Shown: positions 12,248 to 24,400 of the stretch, one piece after another
Layout of the letters: every line of letters begins with the position of its first letter
Position numbering within the stretch: position 1 is the stretch's first letter
Assembly (NCBI GenBank): GCA_903813345.2
Contig: CAIIXF020000006.1
Coordinates: 6,500,989 to 6,564,988 of the forward strand
DNA: 64,000 nt
Direction of reading: 5' to 3'
Origin: Owenia fusiformis
Lineage: Eukaryota; Annelida; Polychaeta; Sabellida; Oweniidae
Program-made: the position numbers and the translations under genes
Notes under the pieces: generated by a model
Told to the model about the DNA's origin: nothing
What the model saw: the letters and a program-made list of their open reading frames with translations, nothing else
Database searches by the model: none

Positions 12248-13875
12248 AATTTCTTCAGAATATTCCAAATAAGAAACTCACCTGGTATGATTGTGAAAAG
12301 ACCCAAGCGATGTTGAGCCCCGGGGACATCTGTAGATGGGAAGTGTTACCCTACCTTTCACTTATGTCCCAACCTCCATGTACAGAGGAACAGGTTCTCA
12401 GATCTAGGTCCAGAAGTTGTGCTCAATAGTATTGCGTCCATCTCTACCTTTAAAGGTATTGAATGCTTAAAATAATTATCCAACCTTGGGGGACTTTGGG
12501 ATTTGGGAAACGATTGAAGGACCACATCTCCTGTTGCTTGCAGCAGCTCTGTATCTGTCACATCATCTGTGAAAAGATCCTCTTGCTGCCCTTTCTTCAC
12601 TCCACTGTAAATAAAATAGGTCCATTTCAAAAGATTAATGTGAAAAATATGTATTATGATGAGTATAACATACAATGCATTTGCCAGTTTGATCACTTGT
12701 GTGCAACAAAGGGTTAGGCTGACCTGAGTGGAAAACTCTGGAGAAGCCCCTAGGATCATTAAGTGCATTCATTAATAAAATCATTATATCGGACTCAAGA
12801 TATTATTTGATTTTTAAGATATGCTGACAGGCAAGAGGCAATTTTCATCTGTTGTTTTCACAAAATCGCCTGTTGTTTTCAGGGATTTTTCAACTTTTCC
12901 ATGTTAAATTTATGATTTCCATAAATTTTTCCTGTTTTCTTTTATTTAGCCTGTTGTGAGAAATTCTAGTGAAACCTCTGTGTTTATGTAATACTATAGA
13001 GTTCACATTAGCTTCGTCAGGTTTCAAAATAATTTTATAACATGTTTGTACATACTAGGAAACATACTGTAACAATTATTTTTATACCTCAATCAAACAT
13101 TTAAACACTAATATACTAGTATTCACTGTAACAGTGAATATCTTTCAGTGTTTGAATGTTTGATTTCTAAATTTTGTTATACGTACATACACGCTAGAAA
13201 TAAAGTTAGAGATCCTACATATTGTGGATGAAAAAAAATTTTGCATGTGTAAAAACTTGAAATAATACTGGGGCCATTCAGAATAATGCTAAAAATAAGA
13301 CTAGAGCTCTTAACAGCTCCAAAATATTTTTAGCATGTACGCACATATAAGAATATTGCTCGGGCTATTAAGAAAATTCTTACTGCGATTTCCCTGAAAT
13401 GTTTTACATGTACGTACATAAGAAAATGGATCTACAGTATATACTTAAATCAGCTTCTGGGGTCTTTTCTTGGAACCCTTTAACTTCTTCATCTCTATGG
13501 CCTCTTTGCCCTCCAGAAATGCCATAAGGTACTTGACCAGGGTTGCCTTGTTCTGGCTCAGGGATGCAGGAGTTGCACACTCTCTGTCGACAGATTCTAC
13601 AATGTATGCAGCATACCCAAAGAATTCTTTACAAGCCACTTGAAGGTCTGGCCTCTGAAGGCAGCAAACTGTAACATGAAGTGAGGGAGCCAATCCCACT
13701 CTTCCTTCGCACCAGGTCCAGTTTTCTTTGCTTGTGCCAGCACCTCAGCTAGGGCCATGGGCCTCCCAACAGGCTTCCTCGCCTTATTGACTTGGGCAGC
13801 TTTTGCAGCTTTCTTGCTCAATCACAGCTTTCCACTTGATAGTCTCACGAAGAGGCTAGACATATTCTGAAACAT

Positions 13876-14492
13876 ACCCCCAGGTTACTTCCTGCGAAAG
13901 CTATTTGGATTTTGATATAATAGCTTTCCCACGGAGCATTTGGACAGCTCAATGATCGTGACCTTTGAAATCGAATTAAGTCGATCCGCGGCTTACTTTT
14001 GGTCTCTAACTGTGTCTTACATCAGTATCATCAATCCGTGTAAGTATTGGAGCGCTGGAGTACTTCTTTTTCGATCAAGACTTGTAATTGTTAGTCGAGT
14101 GAATCGTTTTACTGCCAAATTCCAATATGGCGGTTTCTGCTCGGACATTTTCGTAAATCTCCGGAGGTTGTCCGAACCTAACTAATTCTCAAAATTCATT
14201 TCGTTCGTTGCGTATCTCGCACCCAGCAAACCGCCATATTGGAAATAGGTCTGTAAAACTTTAACTCGATGAACAATTTACAAGTCTTGATCGAAAAAGA
14301 AGTACTCCAGCGCTCCAATACTTACACGGATTGATGATACTGATGTAAGACACAGTTAGATACCAAAAGTAAGCCGCGGATTGACTTAATTCAATTTCAA
14401 AGGTCACTATTGATCAGCTGTTCACTTCTCCGTTTGAGAGCCATAAGTTTCAAAATCTAACATGGCTCTCGAAGTGAGTAACCCCCAGGTTA
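13876..14492. mobile_element. Foldback element flanked by a 12-bp direct repeat
   Basis: Arms at about 13945-14135 and 14225-14410 are near-perfect reverse complements (for example gtaagtattggagcgctgg against its complement). A small hairpin lies outside each arm: gaaagctat...atagctttc on the left, gagagccat...atggctctc on the right. acccccaggtta occurs at 13876-13887 and 14481-14492, either as a target duplication or as overlapping termini. No coding capacity. Confidence 0.7.
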
Positions 14493-15294
14493 TTCTTATT
14501 ATTTGAGGGCTCTTAGTTCTACATTTCAAAAGTCTGAGAAAAATAAACATCAAAACTACGACTCGAAACCCACATATATATTTTTTGAAAAAATGAAAGA
14601 ATGTTTCCTGCCACAATGAAGCTGTCTATACCTTCTCAGTTCGTCAGAAATCGCCGATGAGTTTTCAAAGTACCAGTAGATCAAAAAAAATCCGTTTTTT
14701 GAAATATTTCAAAATTCGATCGATCATTTCGTAGAGAAATACTTCGATTTTAGAGTGGACACTTACCAATTCTCGTCTCTGGGTAGATATTCTTCAAAAT
14801 ATATCATGGTTTTGCTATGAAAAGCAGTTATCACGGAGTAAATCCAACTCAAAGTACGCATTTTCTTCATTTCAAACTAGTTGAAAACAAAGATGGCTGA
14901 ACTATGAAGTGACAAGTTAGAGTAGAAGGGGTCTTTTGACTTTTGGTATTTTAGGCCACTGATAAAAATAACTGATTTTCATGTGTTTAACATTTACTAA
15001 GTACAAAATACCAGGTATATCATTCTAATTAAGCACATTTTTCTATTTCTTAGCCTCATTAAACACTTATTTCGTTTGGAATGCCCTTAAACCCTGCTGA
15101 ACCTTGGTCTGAGAAACAAAGATCTAAATAAGGCCAAAGAGCACCCGGGTTCACTGTTAAACCTCCTGCTCACTGTAGTATGAATCATGAATGTACTTTC
15201 ATACAGGGTTTAACAGAAAGAAACAGTGAACCCTGGTCTAACGAATCCGTGTTTCCAGGGTTCGCCTAGCATGCCTTCGAGTCTTTCTCAAAAT

Positions 15295-15375
15295 GTCTGG
15301 AGAAAAAAATTGGCCCAAATTTAAAAAAACAATGCCCTGTAATGCCGGTATTTATCTCAATTGGCCAGTTTATGA
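15295..15375. repeat. Fragment of the ggccc dispersed repeat
   Basis: aaaaaaattggcccaaatt and the following aacaatgccctgtaatgcc match the segment at about 7075-7170 with a few changes. Fragment only. Confidence 0.5.
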
Positions 15376-15953
15376 GGGGAATAATATTTATTAATGAGAA
15401 GTTTTCACATAGAAGATGCATGTACGTACAGTATCCATAATTAGGATGCCATTTGATTTTGCAATACTATGTAGAAGTTGATTTCTCCATAGTTTCTGTC
15501 AAGAGAGTTTTGTCCAGGTAAGTTTGTAACTGGAGGTTAATTCATATAAAATGGTCTGACAAGGATTTGAAATTCCCGGGATTCGAAAATTTCGTTCAGT
15601 GTATCCCCATTATCGCCCACAGCAGCAAATAAACAAATGTTTTAATTTTTATGTGATTTTAAACGCATTTTATACATTGATTTGCGCATTATAAGTGGTT
15701 GTAAATTTGTACAATTTGTTGAATATCATAGCTGAAAAGCATATGCTTATAATGAAATAGTATTTTAAAATTTTAAGCCAATTCAAAAGCAACTGAATGA
15801 TGAAATGTGAAGATGAGATAAATATGAATTCAAAAATAATCAGTTGTAATACTGACGTCCCTATCGAGCACAAAGAAATGGCATGCATATAAACAGAAAA
15901 TACTCCACTCTAAATAACAGTTATTTACATTAGTCATAAGTGTAAACACTAAT

Positions 15954-18900
15954 ATGTTGAGTGGACCAGAAGATTATTGTAATTTAGACGTCAAAAGTTT
16001 TGACAACCACAAAGATGAGGTGAGTGTATTCTCTTTAGCTAAATTACATTTATTGGGGGGGGGGGGGTGTTGGCACTTGAGGGTTAGCCTTTCCCAATGG
16101 CCATAATATCATGGGCATAGGCCAAGGGTAAAGTAATAGTAAGCCATATATAGAAGAGATATATTCAGCTTACTATTACTTTTCCCTTGGCCTATGATCA
16201 TGGGTAGGGACATCTTGAAGTCTATTGAGGGTCCTCTTGTATATATATATATATATAAGGTCGCTGTATATGTACATGTAGCTTGCGAGCCAATGGGCAG
16301 ATAGTAGATACATTACGGCAGTTTTCGAAATGGTGAATTTATACATACATCTCAAAGTTGCAGTGCATACTACTCATAGTACATGAAGAACTTTCAGTTA
16401 TCTCCTTGAACTCTCAGAACTGTGCAATTCTCTTTTTGTATATCATGCTATTATTACAGGTGAATAGTGTGGCATTTTCCAATGACTTTGAGATGATGGT
16501 GACGGCTTGTGATGATTGTAGAGTACGAGTATTCAACAGCAGGTCAGGAGACATGGTCGTCAAACTGAAGGCTCATACAGGTACAAATAGCATCAAAGTT
16601 TACAATGTAGTCAAATCTTTTTTACTCTATATACATATACAGTAAAATCTGTATAAGTGGAAAATATTTGGTACAAAGTTCGGCTTGGGAGATGTTCCAC
16701 TTATGGAGGTTTATTTAAAATCGGTGATCTGTGTATTGGTTACCTCTAGTGATGGCTTTTTGTGAATAAAGTAACTGAAAGGCGTTGTTCCACTGACTGA
16801 GGTGTTCCATTTTACAGGTTTCACTGTACATGCATTAATTAATCACACATTCATAGAAGCTAATAGCTTCTTAAGAAACACTGGATGGAACTATTTTCCT
16901 GTATAATTCTAGATTCAGGATTGTGATCATGAAGTAATCTGAAAAAATGTCAGATTTGAAGGACAGCTGCACTAGATGTATATGTATCTGTTCATCTTCT
17001 ATTGGAAGCCCATGCTTATACTTATACAATGTTTCGACCAGCTTCTTCAGGCCTTAACTTGTATAAATGCTGAGCACCATCTCAAGGGACTGGCTTAGAG
17101 GTTGCCCAATCAGTGGATTCAACCATGATTTCCTGCTTTACGCTGTTCTACAGATAATTATAATAAAATCATGCATGCATATTCAAATCAAACATAATAT
17201 ACTTTAAAGGTGCAGTGCGCTGTATTGCTGTGAGTCCTAACAGTAGATATATTGTCAGTGGATCCTATGATAACACAGCTATAATATGGCAGACCAGGGA
17301 TGCTAGTTTACTTCACATGCTAAAAGGTTAGACTTATTGTAATCAATGGGGTTGATCACAATTCTGTCATAGACCATGGACTTGACAATATCCTTGGTTT
17401 AGATTTTTATAATATTTTGGAAGTTAAGATATGATATGAGTATACACCAAGATACAGATACATGTAAGTCATTAGAACTTCTGTACAGCAAAAATTATTT
17501 TTTAAACATATTTTGTTTCTGTTTCTCCTGAATACACTTCTTGACATATGTACTGCAGCCTATGTATATTTTTATATTTGCAATAGTTGCAGAAGATGGA
17601 TAGTTTCTTTGATTATTTCAGGTCATACAAAAAGTGTTGAAGCCGTTGCATTTTCATCTGACAGTCTTCAAGTTTGCACTGCATCCTGGGATAGATCAGC
17701 CATCCTCTGGGACATACAAGTAAATAAATTATTTTTCAATAAATCAGGATTCCACTTTATCTTCCTATTAGTATTTCAGTTTCACTTCTGAAGAAAGTCA
17801 TTTAGAATATGACTATTTTTGTAATACTGAAATCCATAGGCTAGTACTAGGTTATACAAGGTGGTAACTATGCACATTCATGAATCCAATTGGTCATATT
17901 ATAGCAACTGCACTGGGGGGTATCGTGATGCAACAACACCGTGTTGTTGCATCAAGATGGCCAGACTTCCGGTGATAGATTTTCGTACGATATGTTGTTT
18001 TCCCAATTTAAACCCATTTCTAGGACGAGTTGCTCAATAATCATACACGTGCAGTTAGCTCAGGATCTATATTTTAAAAACTCTCATTAGTATGCATGTA
18101 GCATCATCAAGAAGAGAGAAATTTGCGGTTTTAATTCCTCACTATTGATGCAACAACACCACTCTGTTTATTATCGATGATGCAACAACACCAATGTGCT
18201 GATGCAAAAACGCCAATATAATGTATCATTGAATATCAAGAGAAACTGTTTTATGTTTTGTTTATAGGTGTTGATCGGGACATGAATAAAACGCCGGTGT
18301 TGCAATAGTAGCATTTAAAAATCTGTTCCTCTCGAGATTTATGGTCTTCTGAAATTATACAATTAATTGGTGTTGTTGCATCATTGCTCAAATCTAGAGG
18401 AGTGTTGTTGCATCTTCGGTTTGGTGTTGTTGCATCAATAGTGGGGAACTAAAACGGTGAACTTCTTGCTTCTTGATGATGCTACATGTATACTAAAGAC
18501 AGTTTCTTTAAATATAGATCGTGCGCTAACTTCACGCGTATGGTTATTGAGAAACTCGTCCTAGAAATGGGTTTAAATTGGGGAAACAACATATCGTACG
18601 AAAATCTATCACCGGAAGTCTGGCCATCTTGATGCAACAACACGGTGTTGTTGCATCACGATACTCCCCAGTGAACTGATGGTTGTTTTTTCAGAATGGT
18701 CACAGCATAAAGATCTTTACAGGTCACAGTAATGTCATCCAGGGTCTAGCCCTCTCATATGATAGTAAATGGCTGGTGAGTTGAACATTAAAGTATTAAA
18801 ACCATTTAACCTATACATTTTTATCACCAATTGATATACAGTAAAACATAAGTGGAACACCTTTGGTACCTCTAAAAAGTGTTCCACCTTGAAGGTGTCC

Positions 18901-20272
18901 CACTTATAGAGTCTCATTCAACATTAAGTCAGTTGGTCTAGGAACTCTGAAGTGTTTCACTAACAGAGGTGTTCCACTTTATCAGTACTTTTCCAGGTTT
19001 CACTGTCATTGACATAAATGCCAACTGAGATGCATATCTTCTGATATAAATGCTGTAGTGTTATATATACAATATCATTCCTTTCATGACAAGCAAACAT
19101 CCAAAGGGTGACATCAGAAGTACTGTCGTGGGCATAACCAGTCAGTATTATACAGTTATCCGCATATTCTTTGTAGGCTACAGGATCCTGGGACCATACT
19201 GTCAGGCTATGGACACTGAACAGTGCAGACAGGATTGAGAAGGTTCATTGTTTAGAGGGACACACTGGGAATGTCAATGCTGTAGCCTTTTCTAAAATGG
19301 GCATGCTGGTACTGTTATCATCTCTCATCAATTGTAATTTAAAATTACCATTGTTCGATTCATAGATGGCACTTTTCAGTAAATGTTATTACAGTGTTTA
19401 CCACACTTTGAAAAGGTGACATATTTTCATTGTCTTGTGCTGATGTAGGTAGGCGGCACATGCCAGTAGATCTTGTTTAGCAGATAGAGTAATAAGTTAT
19501 AATGGCATTTATAAACTTTGTCTTGTGGTGAAACATTTCAAATTTAAAAATTAACAATTTTTTATTTGCCCTAATTATAACAACATCAAAACGCTCTAAA
19601 TTCAAATCCATGTAACTTTATTTTTCACCTTATAGGCTAGTGGTTCTTATGATAAGTCCATACGGCTGTGGAATCCTCGCAATCTCAAGGTGCTACATCT
19701 GCTAACTGGCCACGAGGGCTGGATCAAGGCAGTCTCATTCTCCACAGACAGCTCCTATGTTGCCTCAGCCTCTGATGATGAAACTGTCAAAGTCTGGTGC
19801 TGCCTAAAAGGGGTACTGTTGAAAACACTGGAGGTAAGACATTGGAAAATATTGGACATTGAAGAACAGTAAAACCTATTTGAGATGACCTCTGCACTGG
19901 CCAAATTGCTCCCTGTAAGTAGATGTTCCTTAATAAGGAAGGTTCATTAATTCCATGTAACATTGCCGGGAGAGGTGTTTTATGTGCATGCCTTTTTTTG
20001 TTCCCTCACAAATCACCATCTCATGTGAAGCATTCAAGTGTACACTGCAAATGATGTTTTGATATTGTCTGAACTTGTTCAAAAAATTTATAAATTTATT
20101 TCAGTCGAGAAGTGAGGTGATTCACCAATGTGGCTTTACACCAGGGGGCGCTCTGGTAGCATCTGGGGCAGCCAACGTGACATTAGCTCTTGTTGATACA
20201 AAGTTTCTAGAAACAAGTGCAGAGAATGATGGAACAAGTGAAATATATGAGAATGAAGATGAGACGCTTTAA
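15954..20272 (+). CDS. WDR38: WDR38-like WD40 repeat protein (8 exons, complete)
   Basis: Exons: 15954-16019, 16460-16580, 17210-17326, 17622-17719, 18695-18775, 19177-19308, 19636-19833, 20105-20272. All junctions are GT-AG and in phase; the product is 326 residues, close to human WDR38 (about 314). The chosen Met precedes the first blade, and the last exon ends in an acidic tail after the final blade. WD40 signatures recur about every 42 residues: VSGSYDNTAIIW, CTASWDRSAILWD, ATGSWDHTVRLW, ASGSYDKSIRLW, ASASDDETVKVW, each followed by a GH dipeptide. Blade order and the EVNSVAFS / GHTGNVNAVAFS spacing match WDR38 as remembered. WD40 propellers are protein-interaction scaffolds; the role of WDR38 is not well known. 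The gene converges on ASS1. Its introns hold a hairpin, a 763-bp foldback and two short MITE copies. Confidence 0.9.
16110..16203. repeat. Inverted repeat in WDR38 intron 1
   Basis: catgggcataggccaaggg... pairs with ...cccttggcctatgatcatg around a loop of about 25 bases. A short (at)n run follows at 16239-16257. Confidence 0.7.
16643..16832. repeat. Divergent copy of the ACAGTAAAACCTG / gtggaacacct element
   Basis: Begins acagtaaaatctgtataagtgg and ends ttttacaggtttcactgta, so the termini are inverted. Inner words gatgttccacttatg and aggtgttccatt match the family. About 190 bases, in WDR38 intron 2. Confidence 0.55.
17911..18673. mobile_element. 763-bp foldback element, CAC...GTG termini, 5-bp target duplication
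   Basis: Lies in the WDR38 intron before the exon at 18695. The ends are CACTGGGGGGTATCGTGATG and its near complement ...CATCACGATACTCCCCAGTG. aactg flanks both sides (17906-17910 and 18674-18678). Arms of over 250 bases pair. The word gatgcaacaacacc, or its complement, occurs about nine times, at both tips and in the centre, like a repeated transposase-binding site. The 5-bp duplication and CAC end match the element at 11150-11983, though the internal sequences differ. Confidence 0.82.
18838..19012. repeat. ACAGTAAAACCTG / gtggaacacct element, good copy
   Basis: Runs from acagtaaaacataagtgg through acctctaaaaagtgttccac and ttaagtcagttggtct to aggtttcactgtcatt. It is the reverse complement of the copy at 45354-45536 with moderate divergence. 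A 175-bp terminal-inverted-repeat MITE inside a WDR38 intron. Confidence 0.65.
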
Positions 20273-20909
20273 TCAGTGACAATTTAAATGAGGAAGAGAA
20301 AAGCTATGAGAGGAAATGGACAGGAACCAGAAGCACGACTTTCTTCAATTGTTAATGCCCATGGTACATATCAGGTGTAATGCACTATCAGAATTAAGAC
20401 ATTTAATCTCAAACCCTTCTGTGACAACGCAAAGTTTATATTTAGACTATTCAGACCAGAAGTTTGAATGCTATGACTTTTTTAGATGATTTGGCCATGT
20501 TTTTCCTCTCAGATTGGCCAGTTTCCATGGTTTATGCCCAAAACCAAAATTGGCTGTGCTTGACATACCTACCCAAATTATTTAAATTGAACCCCCGGGA
20601 TCCCCCAAGTCATAAAGAACTAGGGGAGGGAGTAGAGAAAGTGTTATAGTTTTCCTTAGATGTTTATATTGTATACTATTCTGATGCAGCTGGTCTGCAT
20701 TTTTGACAATTTTTGGACATGTATGTTTGATAAGTAAACGTGAGATGACATCATGTCATGTTAAATGTAATCTCAAGTACATGGTTCATTCATGACATCG
20801 TGTATATTATATTTTTTATATCAATCCTTCACTTTATGCTGTATTTGATACCATGACAACATTACAGTTCACCTTAAACGCACAAAGCTGTCCATTAAGA
20901 CATATACTA

Positions 20910-20915
20910 AATAAA
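20910..20915 (+). promoter_or_regulatory. Probable WDR38 polyadenylation signal
   Basis: AATAAA lies about 640 bases after the WDR38 stop, just before an AT-rich stretch. The opposing ASS1 signal lies at 20953-20958. Confidence 0.5.
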
Positions 20916-20952
20916 TGAACAATATTAAATATATTGTATTCTTAAATTAATT

Positions 20953-20958
20953 TTTATT
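20953..20958 (-). promoter_or_regulatory. Probable ASS1 polyadenylation signal
   Basis: The plus-strand tttatt is AATAAA on the minus strand, about 530 bases beyond the ASS1 stop at 21491-21493. If both hexamers are used, the 3' ends of WDR38 and ASS1 nearly meet or overlap. Confidence 0.4.
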
Positions 20959-21490
20959 GTCAATATTTAACATCAGTAGATTGGCTATACAGTGTACATG
21001 TATTTAAATTAAATCGTTCTACAATGTAGGAATATTGTAGTTTCTATTGAATGTCCTAAATGCCCATAACAAGATTTGATCTTGAGGTGGTTTCAGTTTT
21101 AAGTTCAATTTCATTTAGAGACTTCAAAAAATATATTTAAAGAAATGTTTTCCATGATCTTATCTGGGGATTCTATTTACAGTGTAGCTCCTTATTGGGC
21201 TATTAGAATAATACACTTAATATGGCACATAAATTATAGTATACTTGATTTTTAAATTAAATATTTAAAAAATGGACTCTCAGTTGTGTGGTTAATGTAG
21301 CCGTCTAATACACAGGGCTAAAAACATACCTTGACAATAGATGTCACTAGAAAGACAATTTTAGGTCAACTTTCAGTTAACAATGTGAAATAAGCATAGA
21401 TTCGATTTTTTGTACACTAGAGTGCATGTACATATAGTCTTAAAAATCTTTTGAATCATCCTTAGGTGCTTCATTCGGTCTAAGGGGTCT

Positions 21491-24400
21491 CTACTTGTCT
21501 CCATTACCTAGTTGTTTACTTCGAAGTCGCTGATATTCCTTAAGTCTGAAATTATTGATATGAAATGATGAGCTACAGTCTAGTATTGATAGTATAACTG
21601 AAACAAGGCATTAACATGACAAAATGTCACCACCTAAAACAATTTGGTCAATTTAAAGCAAGTTGGAAAATACCTTTTGACCTAAAGAAGAACTTCTGAG
21701 AACATGTAGATGATTTTGAAAAAAAATTAGTCAATTTGAAGCAAGTTGAAAAAAGACCTTTTTGACCTTGAGAAGGTCATTGAAGGTCAAAGGTCAAATC
21801 TAAAGTCAGATTTGAACTTCTGAGAACTTGTAAAGTCAAATTTGAACTTCTGAAAAGATGTAGATGATTTTGAAAAAAAAATTTGGTCAATTTGAAGCAA
21901 GTTGAAAACAGACCTTTTTGACCTTTTTTGACCTTGAAAAGGTCATTAAAGGTCAAATGTCAAATCTAAAATCAGATTTGAATTTCTGAGAACGTGTAGA
22001 TGATTTTGAAAAAAAAAATTAGTCAATTTGAAGCAAGTTGAAAAAATCAAATGTCAAATCTAAAGTCATATTTAAATTTCTGAGAACATGTAGATGATTT
22101 TGAAAAAAAAATTTAGTCAATTTGAAGCAAGATGAAAAAATACCTTTTTGACCTTTTTTGACATTGAGAAGGTCATTGAAGGTCAAATGTCAAATCTAAA
22201 GTCAGATTTGAATTTCTGAGAACATGTAGATGATTTTGAAAAAAAAATTTAGTCAATTTGAAGCAAGTTGAAAAAAGACCTTTTTGACCTTTTTTGACTT
22301 TGAGAAGGTCATTGAAGGTCAAATGTCAAATCTTAAGTCAAATCTAAAGTCAGATTTGAATTTCTGAGAACACGTAGATGATTTTGAAAAAAAAAATTAG
22401 TCAATTTGAAGCAAGATGAAAAAATACCTTTTTGACCTTTTTTGACATTGAGAAGGTCATTGAAGGTCAAATGTTAAATCTAAAGTCAGATTTGAATTTC
22501 TGAGAACATGTAGATGATTTTGAAAAAAAAATTTAGCCAATTTGAAGCAAGTTGAAAAAAGACCTATTTGACCTTTTTTGACTTTGAGAAGGTCATTGAA
22601 GGTCAAATGTCAAATCTTAAGTCAAATCTAAAGTCAGATTTGAATTTCTGAGAACACGTAGATGATTTTGAAACTTTTTTTTAGTCAATATGAAGCAAGT
22701 TGAAAACAGACCTTTTTGACCTTTTTTGACCTTGAGAAGTTCATTGAAGGTCAAAAGTCAAATCTTACGTCAGATTTGAATTCCTGAGAACACGTAGATG
22801 ATTTTGAAAAAAAAATTTAGTCAATTTGAAGCAAGTTGAAAACAGACCTTTTTGACCTTTTTTGACCTTGAGAAGGTCATTGAAGGTCAAATGTCAAATC
22901 TAAAGTCAGATTTGAAGGTCAAATGTCAAATCTTAAGTCAAATCTAAAGTCAGATTTGAATTTCTGAGAACACGTAGATGATTTTGAAAATTTTTTTTAG
23001 TCAATATGAAGCAAGTTGAAAACAGACCTTTTTGACCTTTTTTGACCTTGAGAAGTTCATTGAAGGTCAAAAGTCAAATCTTACGTCAGATTTGAATTCC
23101 TGAGAACACGTAGATGATTTTGAAAAAAAAATTTAGTCAATTTGAAGCAAGTTGAAAACAGACCTTTTTGACCTTTTTTGACCTTGAGAAAGTCATTGAA
23201 GGTCAAATGTCAAATTTAAAGTCAGATTTGAAGGTCAAATGTCAAATCTAAAGTCAGATTTGAATTTCTGAGAACATGTAGATGATTTTGATGTGAAGCA
23301 AGTTGAAAAAAGACCTTTTTGACCTTGAGAAGGTCATTGAAGGTCAAATGTCAAATCTAAAGTCAGATTTGAACTTCTGAGAAGATGTAGATGATTTAGA
23401 AAAAAATTGAAGTCAGTGTAAACAGTATTTGTTAAGTTATAGGAAGTTGTAAGAAATTGTTACAGACGCCGGACGCCGGACGCCAACCACCAACCGCCGT
23501 CGCAAAAAAAACGGAGACCATAACAATATGTCACCACTTTTTGGTGGTGACATAAAAAAAACAGAGACCATAACAATATGTCACCACTTTTTGGTGGTGA
23601 CATAAAAAAAAACGGAGACCATAAAAATATGTCACCACTTTTTGGTGGTGACATAATAGAATAGTAATTTACAGATGAGCTATAAATGAACTATAAATGT
23701 TCAAATGAAATAATAAACAGTGATAAAAGAGCAGATTTTAAGTCCAAAAATATGATTCAATGTAAAAAATGTTCAGCCAATGCAGTTTAACTATGAGACA
23801 TTATATAGAACATACATAGATACAAAATACACAGAAAAGTTTTAAAAACAGTTTGTCTCTAAATATAAATGTATACAAAAATAGAGTTTGTTTTAGCACT
23901 GGCAAATAACATGGGGTAGTAATTAGTTCTAGTTTCATACCTGAGTGCATTGATTCTTATAAAGCCAGCAGCATCCTGGGGATCATAGTCTCCCTGTACA
24001 TCCATACTGAAATATAGCAATTAAGAATATTCTTCATTGTTATTCTTCATGTGTGCAGCATTTTACACAACAGGATTTTCCAGAAGTAAGTCGATTGATG
24101 ATTTGCGATCACCGGGTGGATTCTATTTTGTAGTGATGTCACAATTAGGTCACTCAGCCATTGATGTTTGATTTTGAGAGATTATCTTTAGTACTTTTTT
24201 CGTACTTTATTGATTTATTTTTCACAAAAGTGTTCGATTTGACTAGATCAACATTCATTCTAAGCACATGCCAAGTCTAAAATCTTTCTGATATGATTTA
24301 GACAGCAGTTAAGTGCCCCTCGATATAGGCATCTATGTTTAGTATGAATTTCACCGAAACTTCACACATATAAAGATAAACTCATGATCTAGTCAAATCG

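Larger units (their letters stand above)
10480..13863 (-). pseudogene. Unrecognised minus-strand gene remnant with apparent exons and frame breaks
   Basis: Several blocks look coding on the minus strand. Block 13863-13445 contains KKAAKAAQVNKARKPVGRP in one frame and VKYLMAFLEGKEAIEMKKLK in another, so it needs at least one and probably two frame changes (about 13825 and 13660). Block 12606-12480 starts after a CAG acceptor (GVKKGQQEDLFTDDVTDTE). Block 11113-10880 contains NRYMEAVMRPLLEIHPGS and ends in TLTLWK. Block 10639-10480 reads IDDKKRKESVAVLKGRIRS to a TAA stop. Order and strand agree, but frames and some junctions do not. I do not recognise the family; it may be a decayed domesticated transposon gene or a pseudogene. 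A foldback element at 11150-11983 has inserted within it. Confidence 0.35.

Noticed and set aside
15130-15265. gttcactgttaaacc / gggtttaac...gtgaacc inverted words
   Set aside because: Pairing is short and interrupted; not enough to call an element.
16358-16645. Plus ORFs 16358-16645 and 17513-17791 as independent small genes
   Set aside because: They are WDR38 exons read into flanking introns.
21640-23655. CRISPR-like array
   Set aside because: Units are 100-180 bases without unique spacers and lie in a eukaryotic intron; it is a satellite.
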